64,000 bases of DNA from an uncultured Acidimicrobiales bacterium (lineage in GTDB: Bacteria > Actinomycetota > Acidimicrobiia > Acidimicrobiales > SZUA-35): assembly GCA_938002965.1 (NCBI GenBank), contig CALKZY010000008.1:124001-188000 (forward strand), read 5' to 3'. A model generated the notes under the pieces. That model searched no databases and was not told where the DNA came from. It worked only from the letters and a program-made list of their open reading frames with translations. Every line of letters begins with the position of its first letter. Within the stretch, counting starts at the first letter, position 1. The position numbers were made by a program, and so were the translations under genes. Below, one piece after another: positions 8,578-17,497 of the stretch.

Positions 8578-10632
8578 ATGGTCGGCCAGCGTTACCGTTA
8601 TTCCCGTTGGGACGGAACCCAGAAGGGCTTCGACTTCGACGCCTTCGATCTCATGGGGCAGATGGCTGACGACCTCATGTATCACGGCGACCCCATGGCC
8701 GCGCTGCGACGGCTGATGCAGGAGGGGTTCGAGGACCGCGACGGCCAGCATGTCGAGGGACTTCGCGAGATGCTCCGCCAGCTTCGCGAGGAGCGTCAGG
8801 AGAGGCTCGAAAACTACGATCTTGGAGGGGTTTACGACGAGATTAACTCCGATTTGAGCGATCTCATTGATGTCGAACGACAGGGCCTGGATGATCGTTC
8901 GGCGGTGGCTGACATGCAACTGGGCGACCCCGATGCAAGCGACGCCGACCAGCGAAACGCCGAATTGGCCAAGGAAACCACCTCGGCCAAGGCCATGCAA
9001 CTCGACATGTTGCCTCCCGATCTGGCCGGCAAAGTTCGAGGCCTGCAGAATTACGAGTTTGAATCGAACGAGGCCCAGCAACGATTCGAAGAGTTGCTCG
9101 ACCAACTCCGCCAACAGCTTGTGGACCAGCAGTTCAGCTCGATGTCGCAGGCCATGTCCAACCCCAGTCCCGAAGACATGGCCCGCATGAAAAATATGAT
9201 GGCCGAACTGAACCGGATGCTGGAACAGCGGGCCAACGGCGAGGAGCCGGACTTCGAAGCGTTCATGGAAGAGTACGGCGACTTCTTCCCCACTCACCCG
9301 GAAACGCTTGACGAGTTGTTGGAGGACATGGCCCGTCAGATGGCGGCCATGCAAGCCATGTTGAACTCGATGACCCCCGAGCAGCGCCAGCAGTTGATGG
9401 ATCTGTCCAATCAGTTGATGGAGGACCTTGATCTCAACTTCGAGGCCAGTCGCCTGAGCCAGAACCTGCAGCAGATGTTCCCTGACGCCGGGTGGCAGCA
9501 GGGTTACGACTTTTCCGGCTTTGACCCGCTCGGCCTCGCTGATGGCTCATCGATGATGCGTGAGCTCGGTGAGCTTGATCAATTGGAGCAGTTCCTCCAA
9601 TCGGCCAACTCGCCGCAGGCGCTGGCTGAAGTCGACATGGAACAGGTCCGCAGACTGTTGGGCGATCAGGCGGCCGACAGCATGGAGCGACTGGCCGACC
9701 TGACCGACCTGATGGAACGCCAAGGTCTCCTCCACGCTAAGGAGGGTCGGCTGGAACTGACCCCGAAAGGTCTACGCCGACTGGGCCAGCAAGCGCTGGG
9801 CGAGCTGTTCAAGCGGCTGTCGCCCGACAAGCTGGGCAAGCACGACATGGACACCACCGGCATCGGCCACGAGCGGAACTACAGCACCAAGCCCTACGAG
9901 TTTGGTGATCCGTTCAACTTGAATATCGAGCGCACGGTCGGCAACGCCATTCGCCGCCAAGGGTCGTCTGAAGGCATCGGTGGTGGTGGAGTCAATTTCC
10001 CGGTCCGCCTTACCCCGGATGACTTTGAGATTGAGCGCACTGAGAAGCAGGTGCGGTCAAGCACAGTCTTGATGCTTGACCTGTCGCTTTCGATGCCAAT
10101 GCGGGATAACTTCCTGCCGGCCAAGAAGGTGGCTATTGCTCTTCACGCTCTGATCAGTAGCCAGTTTCCCCGTGATTACCTGGGGGTGGTGACGTTCAGC
10201 GAAACAGCTATGGAGCTCAAACCCAGCGAGCTACCCGAGGTCTCATGGGACTTTGTCTACGGCACCAACATGCAGCACGGTTTCATGTTGAGCAGAAAGA
10301 TGCTGGCCAAAGAGACCGGCACCAAGCAGATCATCATGATCACCGACGGGGAACCAACGGCTCACCTCAACAATGACGGCACTCCGTTCTTTAGCTATCC
10401 ACCGACGCGTGAGACGGTCAACCGGACGATGGCTGAGGTGGTGCGTTGCACCCGGGCGGGGATCGCCATCAACACGTTCATGCTCGATCCAGACTCCGGG
10501 TTGCGGGGCTTTGTGGAACGCCTCACCGAGTTGAACAAGGGCCGGGCTTTCTACACCAACACCGAGAACCTCGGTGACTACGTGCTGGTCGACTTCATTG
10601 AGCACAAGCGATCAATCGTGCGGGGTCGATAA
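8578..10632 (+). CDS. large VWA-domain protein
   Basis: A 684-residue cytoplasmic protein with a C-terminal von Willebrand factor A domain (about residues 495-684). The MIDAS metal site begins with DLSLS near residue 501 and is completed by the T of GVVTFSETA and the D of MITDGEPTA. The first 480 residues are Met-, Gln- and Glu-rich helical sequence without a known domain (many QQR, MARQMAAMQAM and QLMDLSNQLMED stretches). Proteins of this architecture usually work with MoxR-type AAA ATPases in chaperone-like assemblies; no MoxR gene is within this window. It lacks a signal peptide. Confidence 0.82.
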   Translation: MVGQRYRYSRWDGTQKGFDFDAFDLMGQMADDLMYHGDPMAALRRLMQEGFEDRDGQHVEGLREMLRQLREERQERLENYDLGGVYDEINSDLSDLIDVERQGLDDRSAVADMQLGDPDASDADQRNAELAKETTSAKAMQLDMLPPDLAGKVRGLQNYEFESNEAQQRFEELLDQLRQQLVDQQFSSMSQAMSNPSPEDMARMKNMMAELNRMLEQRANGEEPDFEAFMEEYGDFFPTHPETLDELLEDMARQMAAMQAMLNSMTPEQRQQLMDLSNQLMEDLDLNFEASRLSQNLQQMFPDAGWQQGYDFSGFDPLGLADGSSMMRELGELDQLEQFLQSANSPQALAEVDMEQVRRLLGDQAADSMERLADLTDLMERQGLLHAKEGRLELTPKGLRRLGQQALGELFKRLSPDKLGKHDMDTTGIGHERNYSTKPYEFGDPFNLNIERTVGNAIRRQGSSEGIGGGGVNFPVRLTPDDFEIERTEKQVRSSTVLMLDLSLSMPMRDNFLPAKKVAIALHALISSQFPRDYLGVVTFSETAMELKPSELPEVSWDFVYGTNMQHGFMLSRKMLAKETGTKQIIMITDGEPTAHLNNDGTPFFSYPPTRETVNRTMAEVVRCTRAGIAINTFMLDPDSGLRGFVERLTELNKGRAFYTNTENLGDYVLVDFIEHKRSIVRGR

Positions 10633-10690
10633 ACCTACGACACCGGTGACTTGTCGTTGATGTTGGCGTTGACCTGCCGACAGTACAGCC

Positions 10691-11770
10691 ATGGCCAGAT
10701 GGCATTCGACCCGGCGACATGGCCGACGACATGGCCGACGACACTGTAGCTCGGTCGACAGCACCTGCCGGATTGCCTCGATGTTGGCGTTGTCCGCCGT
10801 CCTCGGAGCTCTAACTCTCGGCGGTTGCTCGTTCGCTGGCGGGGATGCAGAACTTGAGGCGCTCGCCACCGTCGACGTAGTTGACCAGGTCGATGTCGTC
10901 ACCGTTGGGGCCGAGCCTCGAGCCGTCTTACGTTACCGCTTTGACTCCGACCCGAACTACAAGGTGACCTCAACCGACACGGTACGAGTCCTTCAGCAAG
11001 TTCTGCCAGGCGACGAAGTCGATCCCTCAATTTCAACCGAGGTCGACGCCACGGTCGCCACCGAGACGCAGATTATGATCGAGCAGTTCGGGCGGAGCCC
11101 GGGCGGCGACGGAGCCCTGTTCGCACTACAGAGTGAGATTGTCGATGCGCGGGTGGACGAAGCTACGTCGAGCGAGGTGGCTTCGGCTTTGTCGTCGTTG
11201 CAGGGGCATATTGGTCAACGGGCGGTGCGTCTGGTCGACGAGCGTGGGCTGCGATACGGACACGATGCCGACAACCGGACCGAGAGTGCCGTCGCCACCA
11301 TGACTGCAGCCTTGGGCTCATCACTTGATTCTCCGATCTCCGCCGGTGTCAACCTGATTGCTCTGCCCGCCGAGGCCGTCGGTGTGGGAGCGACGTGGCT
11401 GGTTGGGCCGTCGGCCTTCAATGTTGGTGATTATGATCAGCGGAATGCTGTTTCGGTGGAACTCGTGGACCTTGAGCTCGATGACGACGGACGACCGCTT
11501 CGACTGGCAGTGGAACTAGCGATGCCGTCGGCACCACGGGCCGAATCCGGTCTTGAGCGGTCGGTGCAAGCACTTGAAGGGACTCTTGCGGTTGACCTGC
11601 GCTACCCGGCGCATACAGCCGCTGTGAGCTCCTCTGCGACATATCTCGCCTCCGCCGAGGCAGTACTGGGTGGTTTCGAGCTGTCGGCCTGGGACATGCC
11701 CGATGGACTGATCGAGCAGATCGTTGAGGTTGACAGTGTGATTGAAACTGCGGTGGATGTGAGCGAGTAG
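10691..11770 (+). CDS. putative lipoprotein
   Basis: Secreted lipoprotein of unknown function. A hydrophobic stretch LALSAVLGALTLGG is followed by a lipobox cysteine (GGC-S), giving a predicted lipidated mature protein of about 310 residues. The mature part is beta-rich and acidic, without Cys or membrane segments. The start is uncertain: ATG 10691 adds a long Arg/His-rich n-region partly encoded by a 12-base tandem repeat, while ATG 10781 begins directly at the hydrophobic core but lacks a positive charge. Neither has a clear ribosome site. The gene follows the VWA protein after 58 bases in the same direction, so co-transcription is plausible. Confidence 0.7.
   Translation: MARWHSTRRHGRRHGRRHCSSVDSTCRIASMLALSAVLGALTLGGCSFAGGDAELEALATVDVVDQVDVVTVGAEPRAVLRYRFDSDPNYKVTSTDTVRVLQQVLPGDEVDPSISTEVDATVATETQIMIEQFGRSPGGDGALFALQSEIVDARVDEATSSEVASALSSLQGHIGQRAVRLVDERGLRYGHDADNRTESAVATMTAALGSSLDSPISAGVNLIALPAEAVGVGATWLVGPSAFNVGDYDQRNAVSVELVDLELDDDGRPLRLAVELAMPSAPRAESGLERSVQALEGTLAVDLRYPAHTAAVSSSATYLASAEAVLGGFELSAWDMPDGLIEQIVEVDSVIETAVDVSE
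10716..10739 (+). repeat. 12-base tandem repeat at lipoprotein 5' end
   Basis: Two exact copies of GACATGGCCGAC in tandem, plus a partial third (GAC). In the frame of the lipoprotein it encodes repeated His-Gly-Arg-Arg. It lies just where the start of that gene is uncertain. Confidence 0.8.
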
Positions 11771-12421
11771 AGACCCTCGAGGTCCTAGTGAAGTGACTAA
11801 TGTCACCTGCTTAGGGTGTTGGGCGATCACTGCTGTCATGTCGGCCATCCGGCTCTTCTGGAGCTTTGGCGAAGGCGGGAGATCCGTTCGTCGTTGGCGG
11901 TGGTCGGAGTCTGTCACTCAACGTGGCCACCTGATTGTGAGGTGGTCGGCAGGCGCGGCGTGTAGTGCTTAGTGGTGGCCAGTGGGCCGCTATCGGCCTG
12001 GAATCCGGCCTATTTTGGGCCTCTGGGGACCACATGGCACCACTCTGCGTGGTCGATTCCAGGGGGCTGGTGAGTGCGTTGAGTGGTGAATTCATGTCCT
12101 GCGGCCCGGACAGAATCGGCTTCCGGGACAACAAAAAGCCTCCCTGGCGATGCTTAAACCCGCTTAAACATTGGGATTTCTGGGAATTTTGCTTGTGCTT
12201 TCGGGTTGGAAACGGCAAGATCACAGTGTTGTAATTACATCGTTCGGTACTAGCTGTGGGTTACGTAAGGCGAGTGAACGCAGGTCGGGAGCCACGGTGA
12301 GTACCGGAATCGGACAGATGAGCTGTGAGGCCGTATCGGTCACGCAGTGTTCGATCCAAGCGAAGTTTTTAGTAGACGTACGAACCGGTTGTCGGCAGTG
12401 GCGCCGCACGAGGAGGCAATC
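11771..12421. other. long intergenic region upstream of whiB
   Basis: No convincing gene in 651 bases; an open frame at 11965-12234 lacks a ribosome site and domain-like sequence. I see a Crp-like inverted repeat (GTGA, six bases, TCAC) at 11793-11806, a direct repeat GCTTAAAC at 12152-12159 and 12162-12169 (exactly one helical turn apart), and a palindrome TGTAATTACA at 12230-12239. The last two lie 180-270 bases upstream of the whiB start and could be its control region. Long upstream regions are common for WhiB-family genes. Confidence 0.5.
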
Positions 12422-12715
12422 ATGCGAATAGGTCGAAAGCACCTCATGCTCGATACGAGCTGGCAGGAGTTCTCGAACTGTCTGGGTGTCGACCCCGACC
12501 TGTTCTTTCCAGAGCGCGGGGCATCTACCCGTGAGGCCAAAGAAGTATGTCGAGGCTGCGTCGTCAAAGACGACTGCCTCGAGTTTGCTTTGGCCAACGG
12601 AGAGAAGTTCGGCATCTGGGGCGGGATGAGTGAACGTGAGCGTCGACGCATTCGTCGACAGCGGGCTCTCGACCGTCAGGCTGCAGCCTTGACGGCTTCT
12701 GCCGAATCGGCCTAA
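12422..12715 (+). CDS. WhiB-family iron-sulfur transcription factor
   Basis: Actinobacteria-specific regulator that holds a [4Fe-4S] cluster and usually acts through the housekeeping sigma factor. 97 residues. Four cysteines are placed as in the family: one in NCLG, then the CxxC of VCRGC, then C in DDCLEFA. The G(I/V)WGG turn (FGIWGGMSERERRRIRR) and a basic C-terminal tail for DNA contact follow. AGGAGG at 12411-12416, five bases before ATG 12422, fixes the start. The WhiB subtype cannot be told from sequence inspection alone; the short form is nearest WhiB1/WhiB2-like members. It has a long untranslated upstream region. Confidence 0.95.
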   Translation: MRIGRKHLMLDTSWQEFSNCLGVDPDLFFPERGASTREAKEVCRGCVVKDDCLEFALANGEKFGIWGGMSERERRRIRRQRALDRQAAALTASAESA

Positions 12716-12780
12716 GCCGGGCGGATTTCGGCGAATGCGCCGTGCGACTCTAGCCACGGCCCCTCGACCGCGATAGTCTT

Positions 12781-12957
12781 ATGGGCATGCTCGCAGTTCT
12801 TCAAGGGCAGGAAATCTTGCTCATCGTGGTAATTATCATGGTCCTGTTCGGGAGCACTCAAATTCCCAAACTGGCCCGCAGCCTGGGCCAGGCCCAGCGC
12901 GAATTCAAGACTGGGCTCGACGAAGCCCAGTCCGAGGAGACCGCCGACAAGGCCTAG
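12781..12957 (+). CDS. tatA: Sec-independent translocase subunit TatA
   Basis: Short gene of 58 codons. The product has one N-terminal membrane helix (ILLIVVIIMVLFGSTQIPKL), the FG hinge, and an amphipathic helix (ARSLGQAQREFKTGLDEA) ending in an acidic tail, which is the exact layout of TatA. TatA oligomers form the pore-like assembly that moves folded twin-arginine proteins across the membrane. ATG 12781 and ATG 12787 are both possible; neither has a strong ribosome site. It lies 65 bases after whiB and no tatB or tatC is in the window, so the rest of the system must be elsewhere. Confidence 0.9.
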   Translation: MGMLAVLQGQEILLIVVIIMVLFGSTQIPKLARSLGQAQREFKTGLDEAQSEETADKA

Positions 12958-13118
12958 TGTGCCTTGAGGTGCGCTTCGCAAAGGCCGGAAGGCCTGTTCG
13001 TCGGTGTCTGAGATTTGCTCGTGAACTGCAAGTCGCCGGTGCGATTTCGCCGCAGGGATGTGAGCGAGCCGCTTCGCAGGGCTACTTCTGTCGGCTGACA
13101 GCGTTGGCTGACAGCAAA

Positions 13119-13145
13119 GAACCCGCCCCTTAGTGGAGCGGGTTC
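13119..13145. terminator. bidirectional hairpin between tatA and whiB
   Basis: Perfect eight-base-pair stem (GAACCCGC / GCGGGTTC) with an eleven-base loop between the convergent tatA and second whiB genes. No clean T-tract, but the position suits a shared terminator. Confidence 0.6.
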
Positions 13146-13173
13146 CCTGCTTCGTACATCCGGCCGTGGGTTG

Positions 13174-13428
13174 CTAAACGGCTACCTGAGACTGTCGTCG
13201 GGCCTTTAGGATTCGGCGACGCTGACGTTCGGACGTCCCGCCCCAAACGCCGTGGTCAATGCGATGTGCCAAGGCGTATTCCAAACACATGTCTTGCGAT
13301 GGACAGCTGTTGCAGATCTTCTTTGCCACCTCCACACCAACGCCGTCGCTCGGGAAGAAGGTCTCGGGCGGGTGATTACTGCAGTTGCCAATGGCCATCC
13401 AATTGCTCTCCATAACCGTTAGACGCAC
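13174..13428 (-). CDS. second WhiB-family regulator
   Basis: Second WhiB protein, 84 residues, convergent with tatA. Cluster cysteines: C in GNCSN, CxxC in ICNSC, and C in DMCLEYA. The turn motif is HGVWGGTSERQRRR, followed by the short basic tail. GTG 13428 and ATG 13413 are both possible starts and neither has a good ribosome site. The control region is shared with the divergent gene at 13602 and contains a 17-base palindrome at 13503-13519. Two WhiB genes within 1 kb suggest an ancestral duplication, but their sequences differ clearly outside the cluster motif. Confidence 0.93.
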   Translation of the reverse strand: MRLTVMESNWMAIGNCSNHPPETFFPSDGVGVEVAKKICNSCPSQDMCLEYALAHRIDHGVWGGTSERQRRRILKARRQSQVAV

Positions 13429-13502
13429 AACTAGGTCGATCGGTTCCCTCTAAGTAAGAAATTTATTGAAAAACTTCGGCGGATAGCAACTCGGACGGCG
13501 AA

Positions 13503-13519
13503 TTCGGGTGTCACCCGAA
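13503..13519. promoter_or_regulatory. palindrome between divergent whiB and 13602 gene
   Basis: TTCGGGTG-T-CACCCGAA: perfect eight-base arms around one central base. It lies 75 bases before the whiB start and 83 before the 13602 start, a suitable place for an operator. Confidence 0.55.
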
Positions 13520-13601
13520 GAAATCGGATGGCCTGGGAAAGTTGCTCTGGGGGCGATCAACGCACCCGATCAGACCTAGCCGCACACTAGGATGGTCGCC
13601 C

Positions 13602-14117
13602 ATGACTGACATTGAAGTCGAGGAGGAACAGACACCGGTGGCTCACGTCACCGTGGTCTACACCGGTCCTGCGGCACCTCATTGGGAACTAAAGGTCCGA
13701 TACGGAGACCAGAAACTCGTCGACGACTTCTGGGCCCGGGTCAACGCCCGCCTGCTGCTCTTGCCCAAACATGATCCGCAATTCCGCCGGAACAGGGAAC
13801 GAGTTAACCGCGACGCTGAGCGAGAGCTCATCGTTTGCGACTGGGATCTTGGCGACGAGGACGGCGACAGCAACAACGGCGGTCGCCGCCCCGGTGGCTC
13901 GAACAATGGTCACGCCCCCGGACGACAAGCTGCTGCCCCGGCTGCCCCCGATCAGGTGGAGCCGGTCCAAGAAGCCGAGCCTACGGCTGAAGAAGCCGAC
14001 GAGACCGCTGTCTCGACGGAAACAGAGTCCGGCGGCGATGCTGGCACTGACACTGATGCTGGCACTGACACTGATTCCGAGGATTCCGGCGCTCCGGCAA
14101 CCTCGGAAGAGGAGTAG
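13602..14117 (+). CDS. hypothetical protein with acidic tail, coupled to glucokinase
   Basis: I do not recognise a named family. 171 residues from ATG 13602 (AGGA nine bases upstream; the frame is open from 13542). Residues 8-85 look like a compact alpha/beta domain (VAHVTVVYTGPAAPHWELKV; VDDFWARVNARLLLLPKHDP). The rest is disordered, with a Gly/Asn-rich linker and an acidic C-terminus containing a GTDTDA/GTDTDS repeat from an 18-base tandem duplication near 14040-14075. Its stop TAG overlaps the next start (TAGTG), so it is translationally coupled to the ROK kinase. Confidence 0.7.
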   Translation: MTDIEVEEEQTPVAHVTVVYTGPAAPHWELKVRYGDQKLVDDFWARVNARLLLLPKHDPQFRRNRERVNRDAERELIVCDWDLGDEDGDSNNGGRRPGGSNNGHAPGRQAAAPAAPDQVEPVQEAEPTAEEADETAVSTETESGGDAGTDTDAGTDTDSEDSGAPATSEEE

Positions 14118-15139
14118 TGGCCAAGGGCGACGGCGGATCGAAGAAGAAGAGTCAGTCAAAGGCGTCTAAGAAGTCAAAGAAAGATCGTCGTGGCGACGGC
14201 CCGGTTGTAGGCGTTGACGTAGGCGGCACCAAGGTTCTGGCCCGGCTGATCGATCCGGAGACCGGCGAGGCCGATGGCTGGGCCAAGGCATCCACCCCCA
14301 AGACCGGTCTCGACGATCTCTTCAACACGGTCGAAGAGGTGATCGACGAGCTGCTCGACGGGCGCAGTTCGATGAAAGACGTTTCAGCCGTTGGTATTGG
14401 TGTTCCCGGACCGGTTGACGGTGACGGACTGGTCTTCAAGTGCCCGAACATCAACGGCTGGGATCAACCGATCCAGCTGGCCGAGGTGATGGGCGACCGT
14501 TTGGGAGTTGACGTTGTCGTTTCCAATGACGTCAACTGCGGTGCCGTCGCTGAGCACCGGGTAGGCGCCGGTAAAGGCGCTGACAGTCTGTTGGCCGTCT
14601 TTGTCGGCACCGGGGTCGGCGGAGGCCTCGTGCTGGACGGCAAGTTGGTCGTCGGGGCACGTGGCATGGTGGGGGAGATTGGTCACATGACCGTCGAGCC
14701 TGGAGGCCGACCCTGTGGTTGTGGTGGTACAGGACACTTGGAGTGTTACGCCGGGAGAGCCGGCATAGATCGTGAAGTTCGACGACGCACCGAAGCCGGA
14801 GCCAGTCCGTTCTTGTTGGATCTCGTCGGCTCGAGCCCGATCAAGTCACGCCACATCCAGGCGGGTGTAGAAGCCGAAGATCCGTTGACAGTAGAGTTGG
14901 TTGATGAGGCGGTTCATGCACTGGCACAGGCAATCGGCAACGCCGCCAGCCTCCTGGACATTCCTGTCGTGGTTCTCGGTGGAGGTATCGTCGATCGGCT
15001 TGGTCAGAAGTTTCTTGATGACATCACCGGATCTCCGCGGTTCGGCGGGTTTGGGCCCGATATCACCCGATTGGTGTTGGCCGAGCGTCTGGACGACGCC
15101 GGAGCCATCGGTGCCGCCTTGTTGGCCGGCGAGGACTAG
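14117..15139 (+). CDS. ROK-family glucokinase with Lys-rich N-terminus
   Basis: Phosphorylates glucose, or a related hexose, with ATP; bacterial ROK glucokinases are the closest match. 340 residues from GTG 14117, overlapping the upstream stop. An unusual first 30 residues are Lys/Ser-rich. The ATP phosphate-1 motif GVDVGGTKVLARL comes next, then the substrate region with catalytic Asp (SNDVNCGAVAEH), phosphate-2 (GTGVGGGLV), the GHMTVEPGG segment, and the ROK zinc site CGCGGTGHLEC. Polyphosphate kinase follows after 123 bases. Some actinobacterial glucokinases use polyphosphate, but the ATP/polyP type cannot be decided here. Confidence 0.9.
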   Translation: MAKGDGGSKKKSQSKASKKSKKDRRGDGPVVGVDVGGTKVLARLIDPETGEADGWAKASTPKTGLDDLFNTVEEVIDELLDGRSSMKDVSAVGIGVPGPVDGDGLVFKCPNINGWDQPIQLAEVMGDRLGVDVVVSNDVNCGAVAEHRVGAGKGADSLLAVFVGTGVGGGLVLDGKLVVGARGMVGEIGHMTVEPGGRPCGCGGTGHLECYAGRAGIDREVRRRTEAGASPFLLDLVGSSPIKSRHIQAGVEAEDPLTVELVDEAVHALAQAIGNAASLLDIPVVVLGGGIVDRLGQKFLDDITGSPRFGGFGPDITRLVLAERLDDAGAIGAALLAGED

Positions 15140-15206
15140 GGGCATTGTCTGACGCTTTGCGGTTCACCTCAAACCTCTCTTCCGGTCCTGGGTTCGTTCT
15201 TCTTGA

Positions 15207-15220
15207 GCGGTGATCACCGC
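15207..15220. promoter_or_regulatory. perfect palindrome upstream of ppk
   Basis: GCGGTGATCACCGC, a 14-base perfect palindrome 42 bases before the ppk start. A single GTTCACC (PHO-box-like half site) lies at 15161-15167. Both could control ppk; the palindrome core resembles those at 35511-35552 and 43540-43553. Confidence 0.5.
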
Positions 15221-15262
15221 CGCCGAAAGTAGAGTTGCCGCCAGTGCGCTCTTTGACGAACA

Positions 15263-17461
15263 ATGAACATGTTGCCTCTTTCCGATGATGTGATCGAGGA
15301 GCTTGCCGAGGCTCGGTTCACAAATCGCGAACTGTCTTGGCTTGACTTCAACTCCCGTGTCCTGGCCCAAGCCGAGGATCCGCAGCTTCCCGTCCTCGAA
15401 CGGCTGAAGTTCTGCGCAATCTTTTCGTCGAACCTCGATGAATTCTTCATGGTTCGAGTGGCTGGCCTACGTGACCAGGTGGCCGGTGGCGTCAACAAGT
15501 CCGGCCCCGATGGCATGAGCCCGCAGGCTCAGCTTGGCGCCATACGAAGCGAAGTGGACCGCCAACTGGAGCGTCTGGACGCTGTGCTGGTGGCCAACAT
15601 TCTTCCTGAGCTGACGTCCGAAGCGATCAACGTCGTCGGCTGGCAGGATCTCACCGTTGATGAGCGCAAGTTCGCCACCGACGAATTCGAGGATCGGATC
15701 TTCCCCGTCCTGACTCCGTTAGCGGTCGATCCTGGTCACCCGTTCCCGTACATTTCGAATCTGTCGGTCAGCATTGCCGTGCTGATCAATGATCCGGCGA
15801 CCGAGCTACATCGATTTGCCCGGGTCAAGGTTCCGGCATCAATGCCACGACTGCTCACCCTGCCCGGAGACAATCGGTTTGTGCCGTTGGAAGCGGTGAT
15901 GGTCGCTCACCTCGATGAGTTGTTCCCTGGCATGGACGTCATCGGGGGTTGGCCGTTTCGGGTTACACGTAACTCCGATCTCACCTTGGACTCCGATGCT
16001 GACGACCTGCTGGAGGCCGTCGAGGTTGAGTTACGTCGTCGCCGATTTGGTCAGGCCATTCGCCTTGAAGTAACTGACGACATCCCTGACGAGGCGTTCC
16101 AACTGCTGCTTCGTGAATTGGAACTTGAGATTGACAGCGTCTACTCCCAGACCACGTTGATCGATCCCAGTTGTTACTGGGAGCTGGTAGGGCTGGATCG
16201 ACCCGACCTCAAAGCATCCAGTCGACCGCGTGTGGTTCCCCGCCGACTTCGCGATCTTGAAGGCAGCAGGGACTTTTTCGACCGAATTCGACGAGAAGAC
16301 CTTCTCATCCATCATCCATACGAATCGTTTCAGGCGTCGATCACTGAATTCGTGCGTCAGTCGTCGGTCGACCCTGATGTGCTGGCCATGAAGATCACGT
16401 TGTACCGGACCTCAGGCGACAGCCCGATTATTGAGGCCTTGATCGGTGCGGCGGAACGAGGCAAACAGGTCGCCGTCCTCATCGAGCTCAAGGCCAGATT
16501 CGATGAGCAGGCCAACATCGAGTGGGCCAGACGGCTGGAGAACGCCGGTGTCCACGTCGTCTACGGCTGGGTTGGTTTAAAGATCCACAGCAAAATCATG
16601 CTGGTTGTCCGGCGCGAGAGCAACGGCATAACGCGCTACTGCCACGTCGGAACAGGCAACTACAACCCGAAGACAGCAAGGCTTTATGAGGACGTTGGGC
16701 TGCTGACCGCCAATGCCGACGTCGGCGCCGACGTAACTCAGCTGTTCAATTTCCTGACCGGTTATGGACGTGATGTGGCTTACCAGCGGTTGGCAGTTGC
16801 GCCCACCCATATGCGCAATCGGCTGGTGCAGATGATCGAGAACGAGATCGCTGCCGACAGCCCCGATCGGCACATCGTGATGAAGATGAATTCGCTGGTT
16901 GATCCCCAGCTCATCGACATGTTGTACGAGGCCAGCCGGGCCGGAGTCCAGGTTGATCTAATCGTCCGGGGTATCTGCTGTCTGCGCCCTCAGGTGCCAG
17001 GGTTGTCCGAAACGATTCATGTCCGCAGCATTCTCGGCCGGTATCTCGAACACTCGCGTATCTACTACTTCGCCAACGGTGCCATCGTTGATGAGTCGGT
17101 TGATCTCGACCCCGAGCAGAAGGACCGCTTCTACATAGGCTCGGCCGACCTGATGCCCCGTAACCTGGATCGTCGGGTGGAGGTCTTGGTTCAAGTCGAT
17201 GCCCCAGAGGCCAAGAGACGTCTCAGCGAGATCCTGGTCACCTGTCTCGATGACACGGCGTTGTCGTGGGTACTGGAGGCCGACGGAACCTACCGACGCC
17301 TGGGGCACCTTGGTGATGGGATCAACGCCCACGAAGTGTTGGAAGAGCTAGCGGCTGCCAGGTCCAGCGGTGGCGACCCCACCCTCGACTTGGAAATGCG
17401 GCCCCGTACGCTTAGCGCCGGGAGCTTGAACGCATACGGCGACCGACTGGGCGACTTGTAG
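15263..17461 (+). CDS. ppk: polyphosphate kinase 1
   Basis: Builds polyphosphate reversibly from the gamma-phosphate of ATP. 732 residues, normal for PPK1. The four domains are in order: N-terminal (FTNRELSWLDFNSRVLAQAE), head, C1 and C2. The C1 domain has the histidine-lysine motif GLKIHSKIMLVVRRE holding the phosphorylated His, and C2 holds the second conserved His in YLEHSRIYYF. Arg residues for phosphate binding (MKITLYRTSGDSPI) are present. A Nudix hydrolase and the phosphate-uptake operon follow, so this stretch is a phosphate-metabolism neighbourhood. Confidence 0.97.
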   Translation: MNMLPLSDDVIEELAEARFTNRELSWLDFNSRVLAQAEDPQLPVLERLKFCAIFSSNLDEFFMVRVAGLRDQVAGGVNKSGPDGMSPQAQLGAIRSEVDRQLERLDAVLVANILPELTSEAINVVGWQDLTVDERKFATDEFEDRIFPVLTPLAVDPGHPFPYISNLSVSIAVLINDPATELHRFARVKVPASMPRLLTLPGDNRFVPLEAVMVAHLDELFPGMDVIGGWPFRVTRNSDLTLDSDADDLLEAVEVELRRRRFGQAIRLEVTDDIPDEAFQLLLRELELEIDSVYSQTTLIDPSCYWELVGLDRPDLKASSRPRVVPRRLRDLEGSRDFFDRIRREDLLIHHPYESFQASITEFVRQSSVDPDVLAMKITLYRTSGDSPIIEALIGAAERGKQVAVLIELKARFDEQANIEWARRLENAGVHVVYGWVGLKIHSKIMLVVRRESNGITRYCHVGTGNYNPKTARLYEDVGLLTANADVGADVTQLFNFLTGYGRDVAYQRLAVAPTHMRNRLVQMIENEIAADSPDRHIVMKMNSLVDPQLIDMLYEASRAGVQVDLIVRGICCLRPQVPGLSETIHVRSILGRYLEHSRIYYFANGAIVDESVDLDPEQKDRFYIGSADLMPRNLDRRVEVLVQVDAPEAKRRLSEILVTCLDDTALSWVLEADGTYRRLGHLGDGINAHEVLEELAAARSSGGDPTLDLEMRPRTLSAGSLNAYGDRLGDL

Positions 17462-17497
17462 TGGCCAAAGTTCACCTCGACGGCTCGAGGTACCCTA

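Noticed and set aside
8575..9354. 259-codon minus-strand frame over the VWA gene
   Set aside because: His/Val/Leu-rich reverse complement of a Gln/Glu-rich helical protein, a common artefact.
11965..12234. 89-codon plus-strand frame upstream of whiB
   Set aside because: No ribosome site, mixed composition, no recognisable motif.
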